Notes: generated by a model not told the origin, from the sequence alone. DNA of 64,000 nucleotides from Pleodorina starrii (GCA_030267565.1 BRXU01000005.1:1-64000), one strand, 5' to 3'; shown: positions 47,151-58,091, counted from the stretch's first letter. Translations and numbers: made by a program.

Positions 47151-47252
47151 GCGATTTTTTTATTGCATTTAGGGTCATTTTTTTGGCATTTCCAGGACTT
47201 TAAATAGGGTTGAAATTTAGGGTTTTTTTGGAATTTTTTAGGGTTTTAGGTA
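47151..47252 (+). repeat. Degenerate telomere-like tract
   Basis: T-rich DNA with TTTAGGGT, ATAGGGTT and TTTTTTAGGGTTTTAGG motifs, ending at GTATACTCAACTGAGGAC. The last part recurs at 58059 in the second copy. Confidence 0.75.
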
Positions 47253-47255
47253 TAC

Positions 47256-47495
47256 TCAACTGAGGACGCAAAACCTGCATTTATTCGTGATGCAACACCA
47301 ATTCGATACGATCAAGGAAATGACAGCCTTGGCATCATGATCGCAGTTTCGTTTCCAAAGAATTATTCCAAGAACGGGCTGTGACGGGGCACTTGCTAAC
47401 TCCAAAGCTTCCGTTGATACCATGCTTGCCAAATCAGAGTTTCCGAAGGATGAATCAAGTCGAATCCCATCCGAAACTGATGTCTGACGTGCCAT
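47256..47495 (-). CDS. Small open frame, unknown (79 aa)
   Basis: An open frame in moderate-GC DNA, starting MARQTSVSDGIRLDSSF and containing no motif I recognise. It is unchanged at 58080-58319, but the duplication is so recent that conservation says nothing about function. It could be an exon or a chance frame. Confidence 0.2.
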   Translation of the reverse strand: MARQTSVSDGIRLDSSFGNSDLASMVSTEALELASAPSQPVLGIILWKRNCDHDAKAVISLIVSNWCCITNKCRFCVLS

Positions 47496-47511
47496 ATATC
47501 TTAACTTAGAT

Positions 47512-47615
47512 TGTCGGTTGGGTTTCGAACCCGCACGGTGTATGACTGGGGCTCGCCGCCTCCCAAATGCACATGCATCACCCGCTTAGACAAGTAATTA
47601 GGAGGATTCGAACCC
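47512..47615 (-). other. tRNA-like boxes, possibly a tRNA-derived SINE remnant
   Basis: On the minus strand TGTCTAAGCGGGTG (47591-47578) resembles a tRNA A box, and GGGTTCGAAACCC (47532-47520) is a perfect B box. A second B-box-like GGGTTCGAATCC lies at 47615-47604. Acceptor-stem pairing is poor, so this is not a functional tRNA gene. The same boxes occur at 58336-58439. Confidence 0.35.
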
Positions 47616-47750
47616 GTACGGGGTTCGGCTCGATACCAAATTGTAGGTTTCAGCCAAAGGACCTATTGATATGCTCTGCGCAGCCCAGAACTGCACTTAT
47701 CCCCCCTGCCATGATAGGAGATGGCCAGTGAGATCATATCTCTCAGGGGG

Positions 47751-48720
47751 GGCCAGGTTGACCGTCACCTGGCAGCAAGTGGATGAATTGGGGCTTGCAT
47801 GCTTGCCAGACGGTCAGGCGTGAAACCCTATCCCGACTGGTAACGGATGCGAGTTAAGTAGAGGGGTGTATTACGCCCCTCTTACCCAAAACCCACACAC
47901 TGACCCATGGATTTCGAATCCATTGGGATGATGAATGGTTCCACGAAGGTGCATCCACGAAGGCGATTATGACGGTTCTGATCCTTACCATAACATCAGG
48001 GCTTTTTGAGTCATAGACCTGATGGGTTGGCCTGCCTTCGACAGGTTCCCTGTCGAAGGCAGATAAGGAGGCGACCGACTGAATCACCAACGGAATTGCA
48101 CCACGTAAGGGACCTCGGTTGATGGACACATGGGTACTAAGGTTCACGGACCTTAGGGATGAGATCGCACCTCTTAAGGGGTGGGCCAGGTTGACCGTCA
48201 CCTGGCAGCAAGTGGATGAATTGGGGCTTGCATGCTTGCCAGACGGTCAGGCGTGAAACCCTATCCCGACTGGTAACGGATGCGAGTTAAGTAGAGGGGT
48301 GTATTACGCCCCTCTTACCCAAAACCCACACACTGACCCATGGATTTCGAATCCATTGTGATGATGAATGGTTCCACGAAGGTGCATCCACGAAGGCGAT
48401 TATGACGGTTCTGATCCTTACCATAACATCAGGGCTTTTTGAGTCATAGACCTGATGGGTTGGCCTGCCTTCGACAGGTTCCCTGTCGAAGGCAGATAAG
48501 GAGGCGACCGACTGAATCACCAACGGAATTGCACCACGTAAGGGACCTCGGTTGATGGACACATGGGTACTAAGGTTCACGGACCTTAGGGATGAGATCG
48601 CACCTCTTAAGGGGTGGGCCAGGTTGACCGTCACCTGGCAGCAAGTGGATGACTTGGGGCTTGCATGCTTGCCAGTGGGTCAGGAGTGACAACCTATCCC
48701 CACTGGTAACGGATGCGAGT
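47751..48720. repeat. 433-bp tandem duplication, hairpin-rich, 2.2 copies
   Basis: Full copies at 47751-48183 and 48184-48616, and a diverged partial copy to about 48720. Each unit holds several short perfect hairpins: AGAGGGG/CCCCTCT, ATGGATT-TCG-AATCCAT, the 14-bp stem listed at 48032, and CTAAGGT/ACCTTAG. The unit also has a 115-codon minus-strand frame (47854-48201, 48287-48634) without recognisable features. The two full copies differ at one visible site (GGGATGATG versus GTGATGATG). Confidence 0.93.
48032..48062. repeat. 14-bp perfect stem, 3-nt loop hairpin
   Basis: CTGCCTTCGACAGG and its exact reverse complement flank TTC. It is repeated at 48465-48495 and 58856-58886. Confidence 0.95.
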
Positions 48721-49590
48721 TCGGTCCAAGAATCAACTTCGGAAGTGAGGTAAGAATGTTGTGCGTCTCTTTTGTTTGTTCTAGCCGTCTGGGCTAGCTG
48801 TACTCACTCGTCATTCTATCATCTCCTGCTTTTACAGGTAGAGATAACCAGCCTCTTCGCCCTGGCACGGCCATCACAGCTAGCAGCCACGTCAGCAGCT
48901 CAGCAACAGCCCCCAGCTCAGCCCCCAGCTCAGCCCCCAGCCCAGCCCAGCCCCCAGCTCAGCCCCCAGCCCAGCCCATTCAGCCCAGTGGTGGCACATA
49001 CCGACATGCACGCACACGCACACATATGCACGCACATGCGCACACCCCTGCCAGGGGATGCGTAATACTTCCTGCCTGCGGGCGGTTCCGGAGTTTGCCG
49101 TTGTATTAACATTTCTGTGTTGCCCCCCGCCCAGTGCAGGACAAGCAGTGAAGCTGAGAACACACAGCAAATACCAAAGGCAGCAAATAACAGAGCAGCT
49201 CGGTCTTTGTAAAGGCCTGGCTAGTAGTAGTATAGGTGTTATTTATTTTTATTATCCTTTCTATCCCTATTAACGGGACTCTACCGACTGTCTGCACCAT
49301 GTTACGGGTGCTTCGAGACAATTATTGTTGGTTTATTTTCCTATTTAGTATCCATCCCCCAGTAATCCCGGTTAATCCTTTCTTTCTCCGCCCCCGCCGG
49401 ACACCCCAGCACCACTTACCCGACATCCGTTACCCGCCGCCTCATTTAAGCAGGAAAAAGGAAGATCTGTCATATCTCACCAAGACCTACCAACCCCACC
49501 AAGACCTCCCAACCGCCGAGACGTCCCAACCACCAAGGCCGTCATGGACCGTCTATCCCTGCACGCCTACACCTCCGAGTTCATTCCGCA
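48721..49590. other. Stretch without a firm gene; Gln/Pro-rich frame and microrepeats
   Basis: It holds CAGCCCCCAGCTC repeats (about 48908-48970), which read as QPPAQPPAQPP on the plus strand (frame 48772-49065), and a CACACGCACA microrepeat. A possible intron signal (TTTTACAG at about 48838) precedes the Pro-rich part. No domain is recognisable. Confidence 0.5.
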
Positions 49591-50077
49591 CCGCCACCAT
49601 CGCCGCCGTCACCACCAAGCCCGGCACCGCCGTCCCCGTCCCCTCCTATGCCATTGCCGCCGTCACCGCAGCCAACCAGTCCGCCGCCGCCGTCGCCGCT
49701 GCCCCCTAGTCCGGCGCCTCCCTCCCCTCCCTTACCGCCGTCACCCAATCCGCCCAGCCCAGCACCCTCTCCACCGCCGCCCAACCCGGCCCCAAGCCTA
49801 TCTCCTCCCAGCCCCTCGCCGCCAGCTCCTATGCCGCCATCGCCCCGGCCTCCCTCGCTGGAACCCCTGCCTCCGTCCCCGCCACCGCCATCGCCCCGGC
49901 CGCCGACCCCGCCACCACCGTCACCCCAGCCGCCAACCCGCCACCGCCGTCACCCCAGCCGCCGGCCCCGTTACCACCCTCGCTTACCACAAGCCGCCGT
50001 CGCCGTCGCCGCCGCCGCCGTCCCCCCAACCGCCATCACCGCCGCCGTCGCCGCCATTCGTGTTCTTTTTGAACTAA
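49591..50077 (+). pseudogene. Pro/Ser-rich (PPSP) tract, hydroxyproline-rich-glycoprotein-like
   Basis: One plus-strand frame reads [18 protein letters not shown] and continues as PPSP repeats to about 49937. There the pattern passes into another frame, and the final [17 protein letters not shown] ends with PPFVFFLN and a stop at 50077. PPSP repeats are typical of volvocalean cell-wall proteins such as pherophorins. No signal peptide or globular pherophorin domain is visible and the frame breaks, so this is a remnant or an unspliced fragment at best. Confidence 0.4.
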
Positions 50078-51157
50078 CCCAACTTTCTACCCAAGATTGT
50101 ATGGACCCCCGCCCTTCCCTTCTGAGGGCATTGACTGCCTTCCAATTCATGCCACCCGCCTTTTGCCTCATAACCCCGCCCCACCCCCGCCACCACCGTC
50201 ATCCCAGCCGCCGACCCCACCGCTGCCGTCACACCAGCCGCCGTCGCCGTCGCCGCCGCCGCCGTCCCCCCAACCGCCATCACCGCCGCCGTCGCCGCCA
50301 TTCGTGTTCTTTTTGAACTAACCCAACTTTCTACCCAAGATTGTATGGACCCCCGCCCTTCCCTTCTGAGGGCATTGACTGCCTTCCAATTCATGCCACC
50401 CGCCTTTTGCCTCATAACCCCGCCCCACCCCCGCCACCACCGTCATCCCAGCCGCCGACCCCACCGCTGCCGTCACACCAGCCGCCGTCGCCGTCGCCGC
50501 CGCCGCCGTCCCCCCAACCGCCATCACCGCCGCCGTCGCCGCCATTCGTGTTCTTTTTGAACTAACCCAACTTTCTACCCAAGATTGTATGGACCCCCGC
50601 CCTTCCCTTCTGAGGGCATTGACTGCCTTCCAATTCATGCCACCCGCCTTTTGCCTCATAACCCCGCCCCACCCCCGCCACCACCGTCATCCCAGCCGCC
50701 GACCCCACCGCTGCCGTCACACCAGCCGCCGTCGCCGTCGCCGCCGCCGCCGTCCCCCCAACCGCCATCACCGCCGCCGTCGCCGCCATTCGTGTTCTTT
50801 TTGAACTAACCCAACTTTCTATCCACGATTGTATGGACCCCCGCCCTTCCCTTCTGAGGGCATTGACTGCCTTCCAACTCATGCCACCCGCCTTTTGCCT
50901 CATAACCCCGCCCCACCCCCGCCACCACCGTCATCCCAGCCGCCGACCCCACCGCTGCCGTCACACCAGCCGCCGTCGCCGTCGCCGCCGCCGCCGTCCC
51001 CCCAACCGCCATCACCGCCGCCGTCGCCGCCATTCGTTTTCTTTTTGAACTAACCCAACTTTCTATCCACGATTGTATGGACCCCCGCCCTTCCCTTCTG
51101 AGGGCATTGACTGCCTTCCAACTCATGCCACCCGCCTTTTGCCTCATAACCCCGCCC
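49992..51157. repeat. 244-bp tandem array with PPSP-coding cores, about 4.8 copies
   Basis: The [12 protein letters not shown] end recurs at 50077, 50321, 50565, 50809 and 51053. Each unit has a 74-codon plus-strand frame that starts [16 protein letters not shown] and finishes with the PPSP run. The period is not a multiple of three, so units cannot be read through as one protein. Copies differ by a few substitutions, more so toward the right. Confidence 0.93.
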
Positions 51158-52554
51158 CGCCCCAGCACCCATGGCCCCCCAGCCCCCCCCCCACGCCCTC
51201 CTGTCTAACCCAAACACCCCGCCCGCCAAGGTGCCGCCACCACCGACCTCCGCACCGTCAGGACTTTATGGGCGCCAGGCAGCACTCGGGGAGCTACAGC
51301 TGGAGCGTAGGTCCTGACTGACAGGAGAGTATGTAGAGGGTCCATACGACAGATGTATGTGAATAGGTGTGATGGGGTACTCACCACTAGCTGTACAAGG
51401 GGAAACCAGAACCCTAAGTGTAGCTTATAACCGTGAACGTTTTGTTTATCTGTGCCCCATACACTGTACCTTTGGATTGGTGCACATTACGTAAACAGTT
51501 TTGTCGCTGCCCAATACATTATCCGGTTTCCCGACAGATCGGCCATATCTATTGCACCAAGCAAGACCTATGTCTCCCATCCAACCGCGCGCCAAGGCCG
51601 TCGTGGATGGATTGCCTTTCCCTGCCCGCCTGCAACACCCGCCGAGTTCTGCACCACGCGCCAGGACTCTTTGGCGCCAGGCAGGCAGCTGGAGCGAAGT
51701 ATCTAATCGACAGGAGAGTATGTAGAACATATCGGTGTGAATGATGGATGGATCCTGGATTTTAGAGGGGCACTCACCGCTAGCTGTTTGTTTAAGGGGA
51801 AACCAAAACCCTAAGTCTATCTAGCGTTTTGTTTATCTGTGCCCAATAAACCTGGCCCCACACCAACCCCTGACGATAGCTTATGTATCTGCACCCCACC
51901 TTGCTTGCAGGATATATAATAGTAAGAAAGATACCAAGAATCCTACCAGCCGTACCTGGAAGACTCGTACACCTTGCTGACGTACTGCAGTGGATGTGAA
52001 CTGAACTGAACTGAACACGTAAACTGAACTGAACTGAATACACATCAATCAATCGCACTGCAATCATATACAACAATGCAGAGCTATGACAGAACAGACG
52101 ACAGACGAAAATGCCATGAGCATGTGGGCGTGTGTGTGGATGTGAATTGTCGTTTTTATTTCGGGTGGCCACCCATTGTTAGTTATGTGTTGGACGTTGA
52201 TTGGTTGTGCGGTGGTGGTGGTGGTGGTGGTGGTGCAGAGACGGGAAGCACGGACTTCAATCGCCAAGCATTAAAAGACGCGAAAAAAACTCCAATGAAT
52301 CGTCAATGGAAGTTATTGCGACGGCATTCGCAGTCCCACTTCTTATTCGCACCATTATTCGTACCAAGGCACCTGTACAGCCGTACAAGGGGACCTATAC
52401 AATGAAAATCATCAAACAAAAATGACGATATGTTCCGCAATCGGAATCCGTTGATTTCTGCCTGGCGCGCGCGTTTTTAATTGTGTTATAGCGATTAAGC
52501 AAACCCCACAGAGCCGAAGACGCGCGAGCCCCGCCCCACGCCGTACACGCACAT
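51158..52554. other. Stretch without a recognised gene; diverged internal modules and microsatellites
   Basis: Two diverged modules about 370 bp apart share CACTAGCTGT...GGGGAAACCA...AACCCTAAGT...CGTTTTGTTTA (about 51380 and 51765) and a preceding GACAGGAGAGTATGTAGA. There is a CTGAA microsatellite (about 51996-52040) and a GGT run (about 52209-52233). Short frames on both strands have no features I recognise. Confidence 0.5.
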
Positions 52555-53762
52555 GATCCAGGATTTGATCACACCATGCCCTAGGTATTGTATTAAGGCA
52601 GCTGTATGCCGGGTGTGAGGGCCTAGGTCAAACCGGAAGCGTGTAAACACGCCTGGGTTTGCCGTACAGCTTGGCCATCTTCAGCTGTGGTCTGCAGTAG
52701 TGCCGAATCCCCGCCGCCCTGCGCCGCGCCCCACGTGTAATGGATCCAGGATTTGATCACACCATGCCCTAGGAATAGTATTAAGGCAGCTGTGTGCCGG
52801 GTCGGCTGGCGTAGGTCCGACCGGAAGCGAGTAAACACGCCTGGGTTTCACGTACGGCTTGGCCACCTTCAGCTGTGGTCTGCAGTAGTGCCGAATCCCC
52901 GCCGCCCTGCACCGCGCCACCCGTGTAATGGGTCCAGGATTTGATCACACCATGCCCTAGGTATTGTATTAAGGCAGCTGTATGCCAGGTCGGCTGGCGT
53001 GGGTCCAAGCGGAAGCGTGTAAACACGCCTGGGTTTCACGTACGGCTTGGCCACCTTCAGCTGTGGTCTGCAGTAGTGCCGAATCCCCGCCGCCCTGCAC
53101 CGCGCCCCCCGTGTAATGGGTCCAGGATTTGATCACACCATGCCCTAGGTATTGTATTAAGGCAGCTGTATGCCAGGTCGGCTGGCGTGGGTCCAAGCGG
53201 AAGCGTGTAAACACGCCTGGGTTTCACGTACGGCTTGGCCACCTTCAGCTGTGGTCTGCAGTAGTGCCGAATCCCCGCCGCCCTGCGCCGCGCCCCCCGT
53301 GTAATGGGTCCAGGATTTGATCATACCATGGCCTAGATATTATATCAAGGCAGCTGTGTGCCGGGTCAGCAGGCGTAGGTCCGACCGGAAGCGTGTAAAC
53401 ACGCCTGGGTTTCACGTACGGCTTGGCCACCTTCAGCTGTGGTCTGCAGTAGTGCCGAATCCCCGCCGCCCTGCACCGCGCCCCCCGTGTAATGGGTCCA
53501 GGATTTGATCATACCATGCCCTAGGTATTGTATTAAGGCAGCTGTATGCCAGGTCGGCTGGCGTGGGTCCGACCGGAAGCGTGTAAACACGCCTGGGTTT
53601 CACGTACTGCATGGCCGCCCCCAGCTGTGGTCTGCAGTAGTGCCGAATCCCCGCCGCCCTGCACCGCGCCCCCCGTGTAATGGGTCCAGGATTTGATCAC
53701 ACCATGCCCTAGGTATTGTATTAAGGCAGCTGTGTGCCGGGTGTGCCTGCCTAGGTCCGACC
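52555..53762. repeat. 188-bp satellite, copy 1, about 6.4 monomers
   Basis: Monomers recur every 188 bp (landmark ATGATC/ATCACACCATGCCCTAG at 52753, 52941, 53129, 53317, 53505). Variants mix two alternative segments after GCCGGGT: GTGTGCCTGCCTAGG and CGGCTGGCGTAGG. The array breaks off at 53762 where block A copy 2 begins. Confidence 0.95.
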
Positions 53763-53986
53763 GAACTTGAAAAACTTTACGAACGCAACAATATACGTTG
53801 CTCAGTCTGATTTAACACAATACCATGGACCATAAATCACCCGCGTCACGCTCTGCTGGTGGCCCGATGTGGGGCCGGGCTGGAGTGAGACGATCGGCTC
53901 AACATCGATGGCCGCCGCGACGACAGCAGGCAACAAGCGACATGACCGGCTACTGGCACGCATGACATGCCATCATATATACTTAC

Positions 53987-54332
53987 TTGCCAATACTGGC
54001 GCCAACGTCGACGACAACGCTGCGTCCGCCTAAGGCCGCCTCCTTCGTCAAAATGCTGAGCACATTCCCGAGACTCGCGGCCGTCAGCGAGCCGGACAGC
54101 CCACAGGTGCCCTCGTCGCCACCAACCGCTGCCTGCATAGGGAATGAAGTAATTGCGAGAGTGGGTGCGCCCGGTGTGGAGCAACGAACGCAAGACCCCA
54201 ATGACTTTCGCAATAAGTTTTATCGTTGATGCAACTTCGACGCACCTGGCATGCATAGATGGCCTTCTCCGCCTTGTCCTGTGCCTCCTTGACTCCACAA
54301 GCGGGCCGCCTCGATGCGGTTGTCGCGTGCAT
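53987..54332 (-). pseudogene. Truncated methyltransferase-HNH gene, first two exons only
   Basis: Exons 54332-54246 and 54132-53987 are copies of the first two exons of the gene at 35275-38055, including SAM motif I DVGASIG. Everything from the third exon on, including the HNH domain, is missing; the 188-bp satellite replaces it at 53762. Confidence 0.8.
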
Positions 54333-54831
54333 GCTTGTCACACAATGAAAAGGCTTGGTGGGTTTGAGTGGCTAGAGTTTAACGTACTAAATATATATAG
54401 TATATATTCTATGTGGAACGGGTATGATTGATTGAGAGACCCCGGCTTCTGAGTTTTACAATCGCAGTCTGATGACAGACGCATGTGCCGTTTGCCGTAC
54501 CAAATCCGCGCGGCAGAGCCGTGCACCCTCGCAGCGCTTGTGTCTTCAGCTCCCGGCCGGAGCAAACCAGGTTCAATCATGAAGAACATATTAATAATAC
54601 AAGCACGGTTTGGCGGCGGCCGCATCGCGCTGCGCTCACAAATCCTGAAACTCTGTCCTCAAGGGGCCCATACTGCTGCCTGCGTGCCTGTCACGGTGCG
54701 GCGTGCCGCTTCCAGCGCAAGAACGGTCGCAGCGTGGCATGCCGCCAACTTTATACCCAGGGAACATAGGTCAGGACACACCCGTCCGGTGTAATGCCAG
54801 GTTGTCAACTCGCCAGTGTCGCCAAGTGCCA

Positions 54832-57771
54832 TCACTCCGCCTCGTCCTCCTCCTCCCACGCGCCCACCCGTCCCTCCCACTTCACTCTCTCCTCCACGCC
54901 CCCGTCGTCCCACCCCCACATCTCCGCCTCCGCCTCCTCCACCTCCGCCTCCTGCCCCTGCTCCCATCCTCCCTCCTCCTCCCCTGCCCCCGAATCCGTC
55001 TCCCAGTCCCACGACAGCTCATCACGTGCCCCTCTCATCTCCATCTCCCCCTGCCCGCCGCCCTCCTCCCTGGCGGTGTTCCCACCTCCAACCGGGCGCG
55101 CCACCTCCGCTGCCCCGCTGCCGTCCTGCCGGCCGTTCCTCCGCGACAAGGCACCCACCGCGCCCGCCAGGTACCCCTCGCCCTCGCCCTCGCCGTCGCT
55201 GCTGCTGCTGCTGCTGCCGAGGGGGCCGATGCTGCTGTGGCGGCGGTGACGGCGCGCTCCGTCGCTCTCTCCGCCACCGTGGCGGTGTGCCCCCATCCAC
55301 CCGCCAGGCGGCGACGTGCGTACGGGCTGCGGTCCTGCCCCCGCCCCCGCCCCGGCCCTCGTTCCCTCGTCCCCTCCTCCCCTCGTCCCCGCCCCCGCCC
55401 CCGAGGCCGCTGGCGGCGGCGTCGTGCGTGCACTCGCGGGCTGCCGTCCCAGCCAGCGGTGCACCGGTGCTGGAGGCGCAGAGGGCGCACCGTCACCGCC
55501 AGCCATGGCCGCGGCCTCAGCCCCGGCCCCTGCAGTGGAGCCGGGGCGTGGCCGCGCGGCGGCTGACTGCTCCATGCCGCTGCCGGCCCGCAGCCCCTGC
55601 CGCTGCAGCTGCCGTGTCATCTCCACTGCCCCGCTGCCGTCCTGCCGGCCGTTCATCCGCGACAAGGCACCCACCGCCGGGCCTGCACCAAATCCATCCG
55701 CGCCCGCCAGGTACCCACTGCGCGCACCAATCGTGTGACCGCCGCCGAGGCCCCACTGGGGCAGGGTGCTATCCTGCCAACTGCCTGCCATCGTACGCTG
55801 TCGCTTTGGCGGCGGCGGTGACGGCGGCGGCGGCGGCGGCGGCGGCGGGGGCGGCAGCGGCTCCAGCCCCTCGCCCTCGCCCTCGCTGCTGCTGCTGCTG
55901 CCGAGGAGGCCGATGCTGCTGTGGCGGCGGTGACGGCGCGCTCCGTCGCTCTCTCCGCCACCATGGCGGTGTGCCCCCATCCACCCGCCAGGCGGCGACG
56001 TGCGTACGGGCTGCGGTCCCGCCCCCGCAACCGAGGCCGGCCCCGCCCCCGCCCTCGTTCCCTCGTCCCCTCCTCCCCTCGTCCCCGCCCCCACCCCCGA
56101 GGCCGCTGGCGGCGGCGGCGGCGGCGTGTGTGCACTCGCGGGCTGCCGTCCCAGCCAGCTGGGCACCGGTGCCGGAGGCGCAGAGGGCGCACCGTCACCG
56201 CCAGCCATGGCCGCGGCCTCAGCCCCGGCCCCTGCAGCGGAGGAGCCGGGGTGTGTCCGCGCGGCGGCTGACTGCTCCATGCTGCTGCCGGCCCGCAGCC
56301 CCTGCCGCTGCAGCTCCGCGTCCCGCCATGCTTGCAGCCGTCGGATCGCCGCCTGTCCCAGGATGTCATCCTGTCGCTGCACGTAGTGCGTGTCCCATAC
56401 GCGGAGCGAGTTGCCCATGGCCTTGGCGTCGGCCTGCAGCTTCGCCCGGCGGTCCTCTACCTCCTGCACCAAACCCTGGACGGCACCTGTCGCGTATATG
56501 TGTCGGAACTTCTGGGGCGGGAAGCGGCGCCACGGTGGACCGTAGGCCGCCTGCATCCACTGCCACTCCACCGCGAACTGGACGGGGCTGCCGGCGAACG
56601 GTGCACCGTTCCTGGAGATGAGAAGGTAGGGTGGGGCGTCGTGGTCTTCGCGCGCGGCACGGCGCATCAGGACGGGCCGGGCGTACTGGACGTACTGCCG
56701 GACCGATGAGGACAGCTCGGCCGGTAGCACCAGGCGCAGCGGCGGCTGGTTGCGGGAGAAGCGCTCCGTCTTGTGGTGCGTTATCTCAACCACCAGCCGC
56801 CTGCCGCTGCCGCTGCTGATCGACGCCGGGTCGGTCGATGATGGCTGAGGCTGCTTGCTGCTCGAAGCTGGGCCCGATGGCGGCGGTCGGTCAGCCAGGC
56901 TGGGCTCGCGGGCATCCATCAGGTTGTTGCCCCGGCAGCCTTGCCGGCCGCAGTCCTGCTCCTGGCATGTGTCTTGGCCGGGCACCATCAAGGTGCAGAG
57001 GCTGCTCATGCGCATGGGCGGCATGTACACACCGGACAGGAACTCGGTCAGCAGCGCGTGCATCTGCAGTACGGCGGCCTCGTAGCTGACCGGCCCGCTG
57101 CCGAGCGCCCCCAGGTCGCGCGCCAGCACCCTGTCAGCGCGGCACCTCAGGGTCACCACAAACGAGAGCACCTCCGACATGCTGGGGAGGCCGTTGTCAT
57201 CGGCGTCACCCTCGTCCTCACCCGCGCCGCCGCCGCCGCCGCTGCCGCTGCCGCCCTCCCCTGCCGCCGGCTGTGGTGCCTGAGGTGGCGCGGTCGGGTA
57301 ATCACGTCGCAGCTGGCGCTGGATGTTGTGCAGCCAGCCCACCAGCCTCCCGCAGTGGCCAACCTGTGGGGAGGGGGAGGGAGAGCGGGATGGCGAAGGT
57401 GGGGACAGGTTCCCATGACCTATCGTGCGGGGACACTGGCCCTCTCGGCTTTCGTGGGCGCGAAAGCATGTGCAATCACCCCCCTCCCTTTCCTTTCCCC
57501 TCGCCCTCCTCCCAACCTCCGTGCATGCAATCAAACAGGCACCTGCCCAGCCACCCCATCTGCCCCAAACAACACACGACACACACACGACACACTCATC
57601 ATGTACCCGTTCTCAACACACCTTTGCGGCCGAGTCGGGCGACGGAGGCTGACCGCCCGCGTCCTTGTGCTTCAGGTACGTGACCACCTTTACAAGCCGG
57701 GTGATCTCCACCAGTGCATGGTTGCAGCCCCAGCGCTTCACCATGAAGTCAATGAACTTTACAAGGATGTC
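54832..57771 (-). pseudogene. 5'-truncated tyrosine recombinase copy, last two exons only
   Basis: Exons 57771-57622 and 57363-54832 correspond to exons 3 and 4 of the gene at 38555-43512. The catalytic residues are present. The first two exons are absent because the copied block ends at 57967. Two replacements distinguish it from copy 1: Arg to Gln in SSKRPQPSS and Ala to Val in GSGAAEMT. Without its own start it is probably not a working gene. Confidence 0.8.
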
Positions 57772-57967
57772 CTGAGTGGGTGAGGATGCAGAGCAGTACG
57801 CAGAACGTAGAGTGAGTAGGGGTTAGGGCATGTGCATGGCCTAGCCAACCAATCCCATCGGATTAGGGTTGAAGGGTTTGTCCCTTCCCACCCACCCACC
57901 CTCCTTCCCTCTCCAACCCCTTCCCTCCCCACCCCCTTCTCTCCCCCCAACCCCTTTCCCTCCCCAC

Positions 57968-58091
57968 TTTAGGGTTTTAGGTATACTCAACTGAGGACCT
58001 AAAACCCTAACCTTAGGGTTTTAGGGTTTTAGGGTTTTAGGGTTTTAGGGTTTTAGGGTTTTTAGGGTTTTAGGTATACTCAACTGAGGAC
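57968..58091. repeat. Telomere-repeat junction in the second copy
   Basis: It begins TTTAGGGTTTTAGGTATACT, then CAACTGAGGAC, then an inverted CCTAAAACCCTAA facing TTAGGGTTTTAGG, then about six perfect TTTTAGGG units. It ends with a second copy of the same TTTAGGGTTTTAGG-TATACTCAACTGAGGAC segment, which continues into block B. These are canonical Chlamydomonas-type telomere repeats, cleaner than the tracts in the 3.7-kb array. Confidence 0.92.

Larger units (their letters stand above)
53763..57967. repeat. Segmental duplication, copy 2 of block A
   Basis: Copy of 37486-41690, offset 16277 bp. The left side joins directly to the 188-bp satellite with at most 2-3 bp of shared sequence. The right side ends at CTCCCCAC, where telomere-like repeats begin. 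Confidence 0.95.

Noticed and set aside
47512..47600. Functional tRNA gene
   Set aside because: The B box is perfect, but acceptor-stem and T-stem pairing fail and no clear anticodon arm can be drawn.
47854..48634. 115-codon minus-strand frames in the 433-bp repeat as genes
   Set aside because: No recognisable motif, and the hairpins dominate the sequence. Their identity between copies only reflects recent duplication.
49236..50077. A complete pherophorin-type gene
   Set aside because: The PPSP pattern changes frame at about 49937, there is no signal peptide, and no Cys-bearing pherophorin domain is present.
57968..58091. A true chromosome end
   Set aside because: The sequence continues for 6 kb beyond the tract as block B, so the tract is interstitial.
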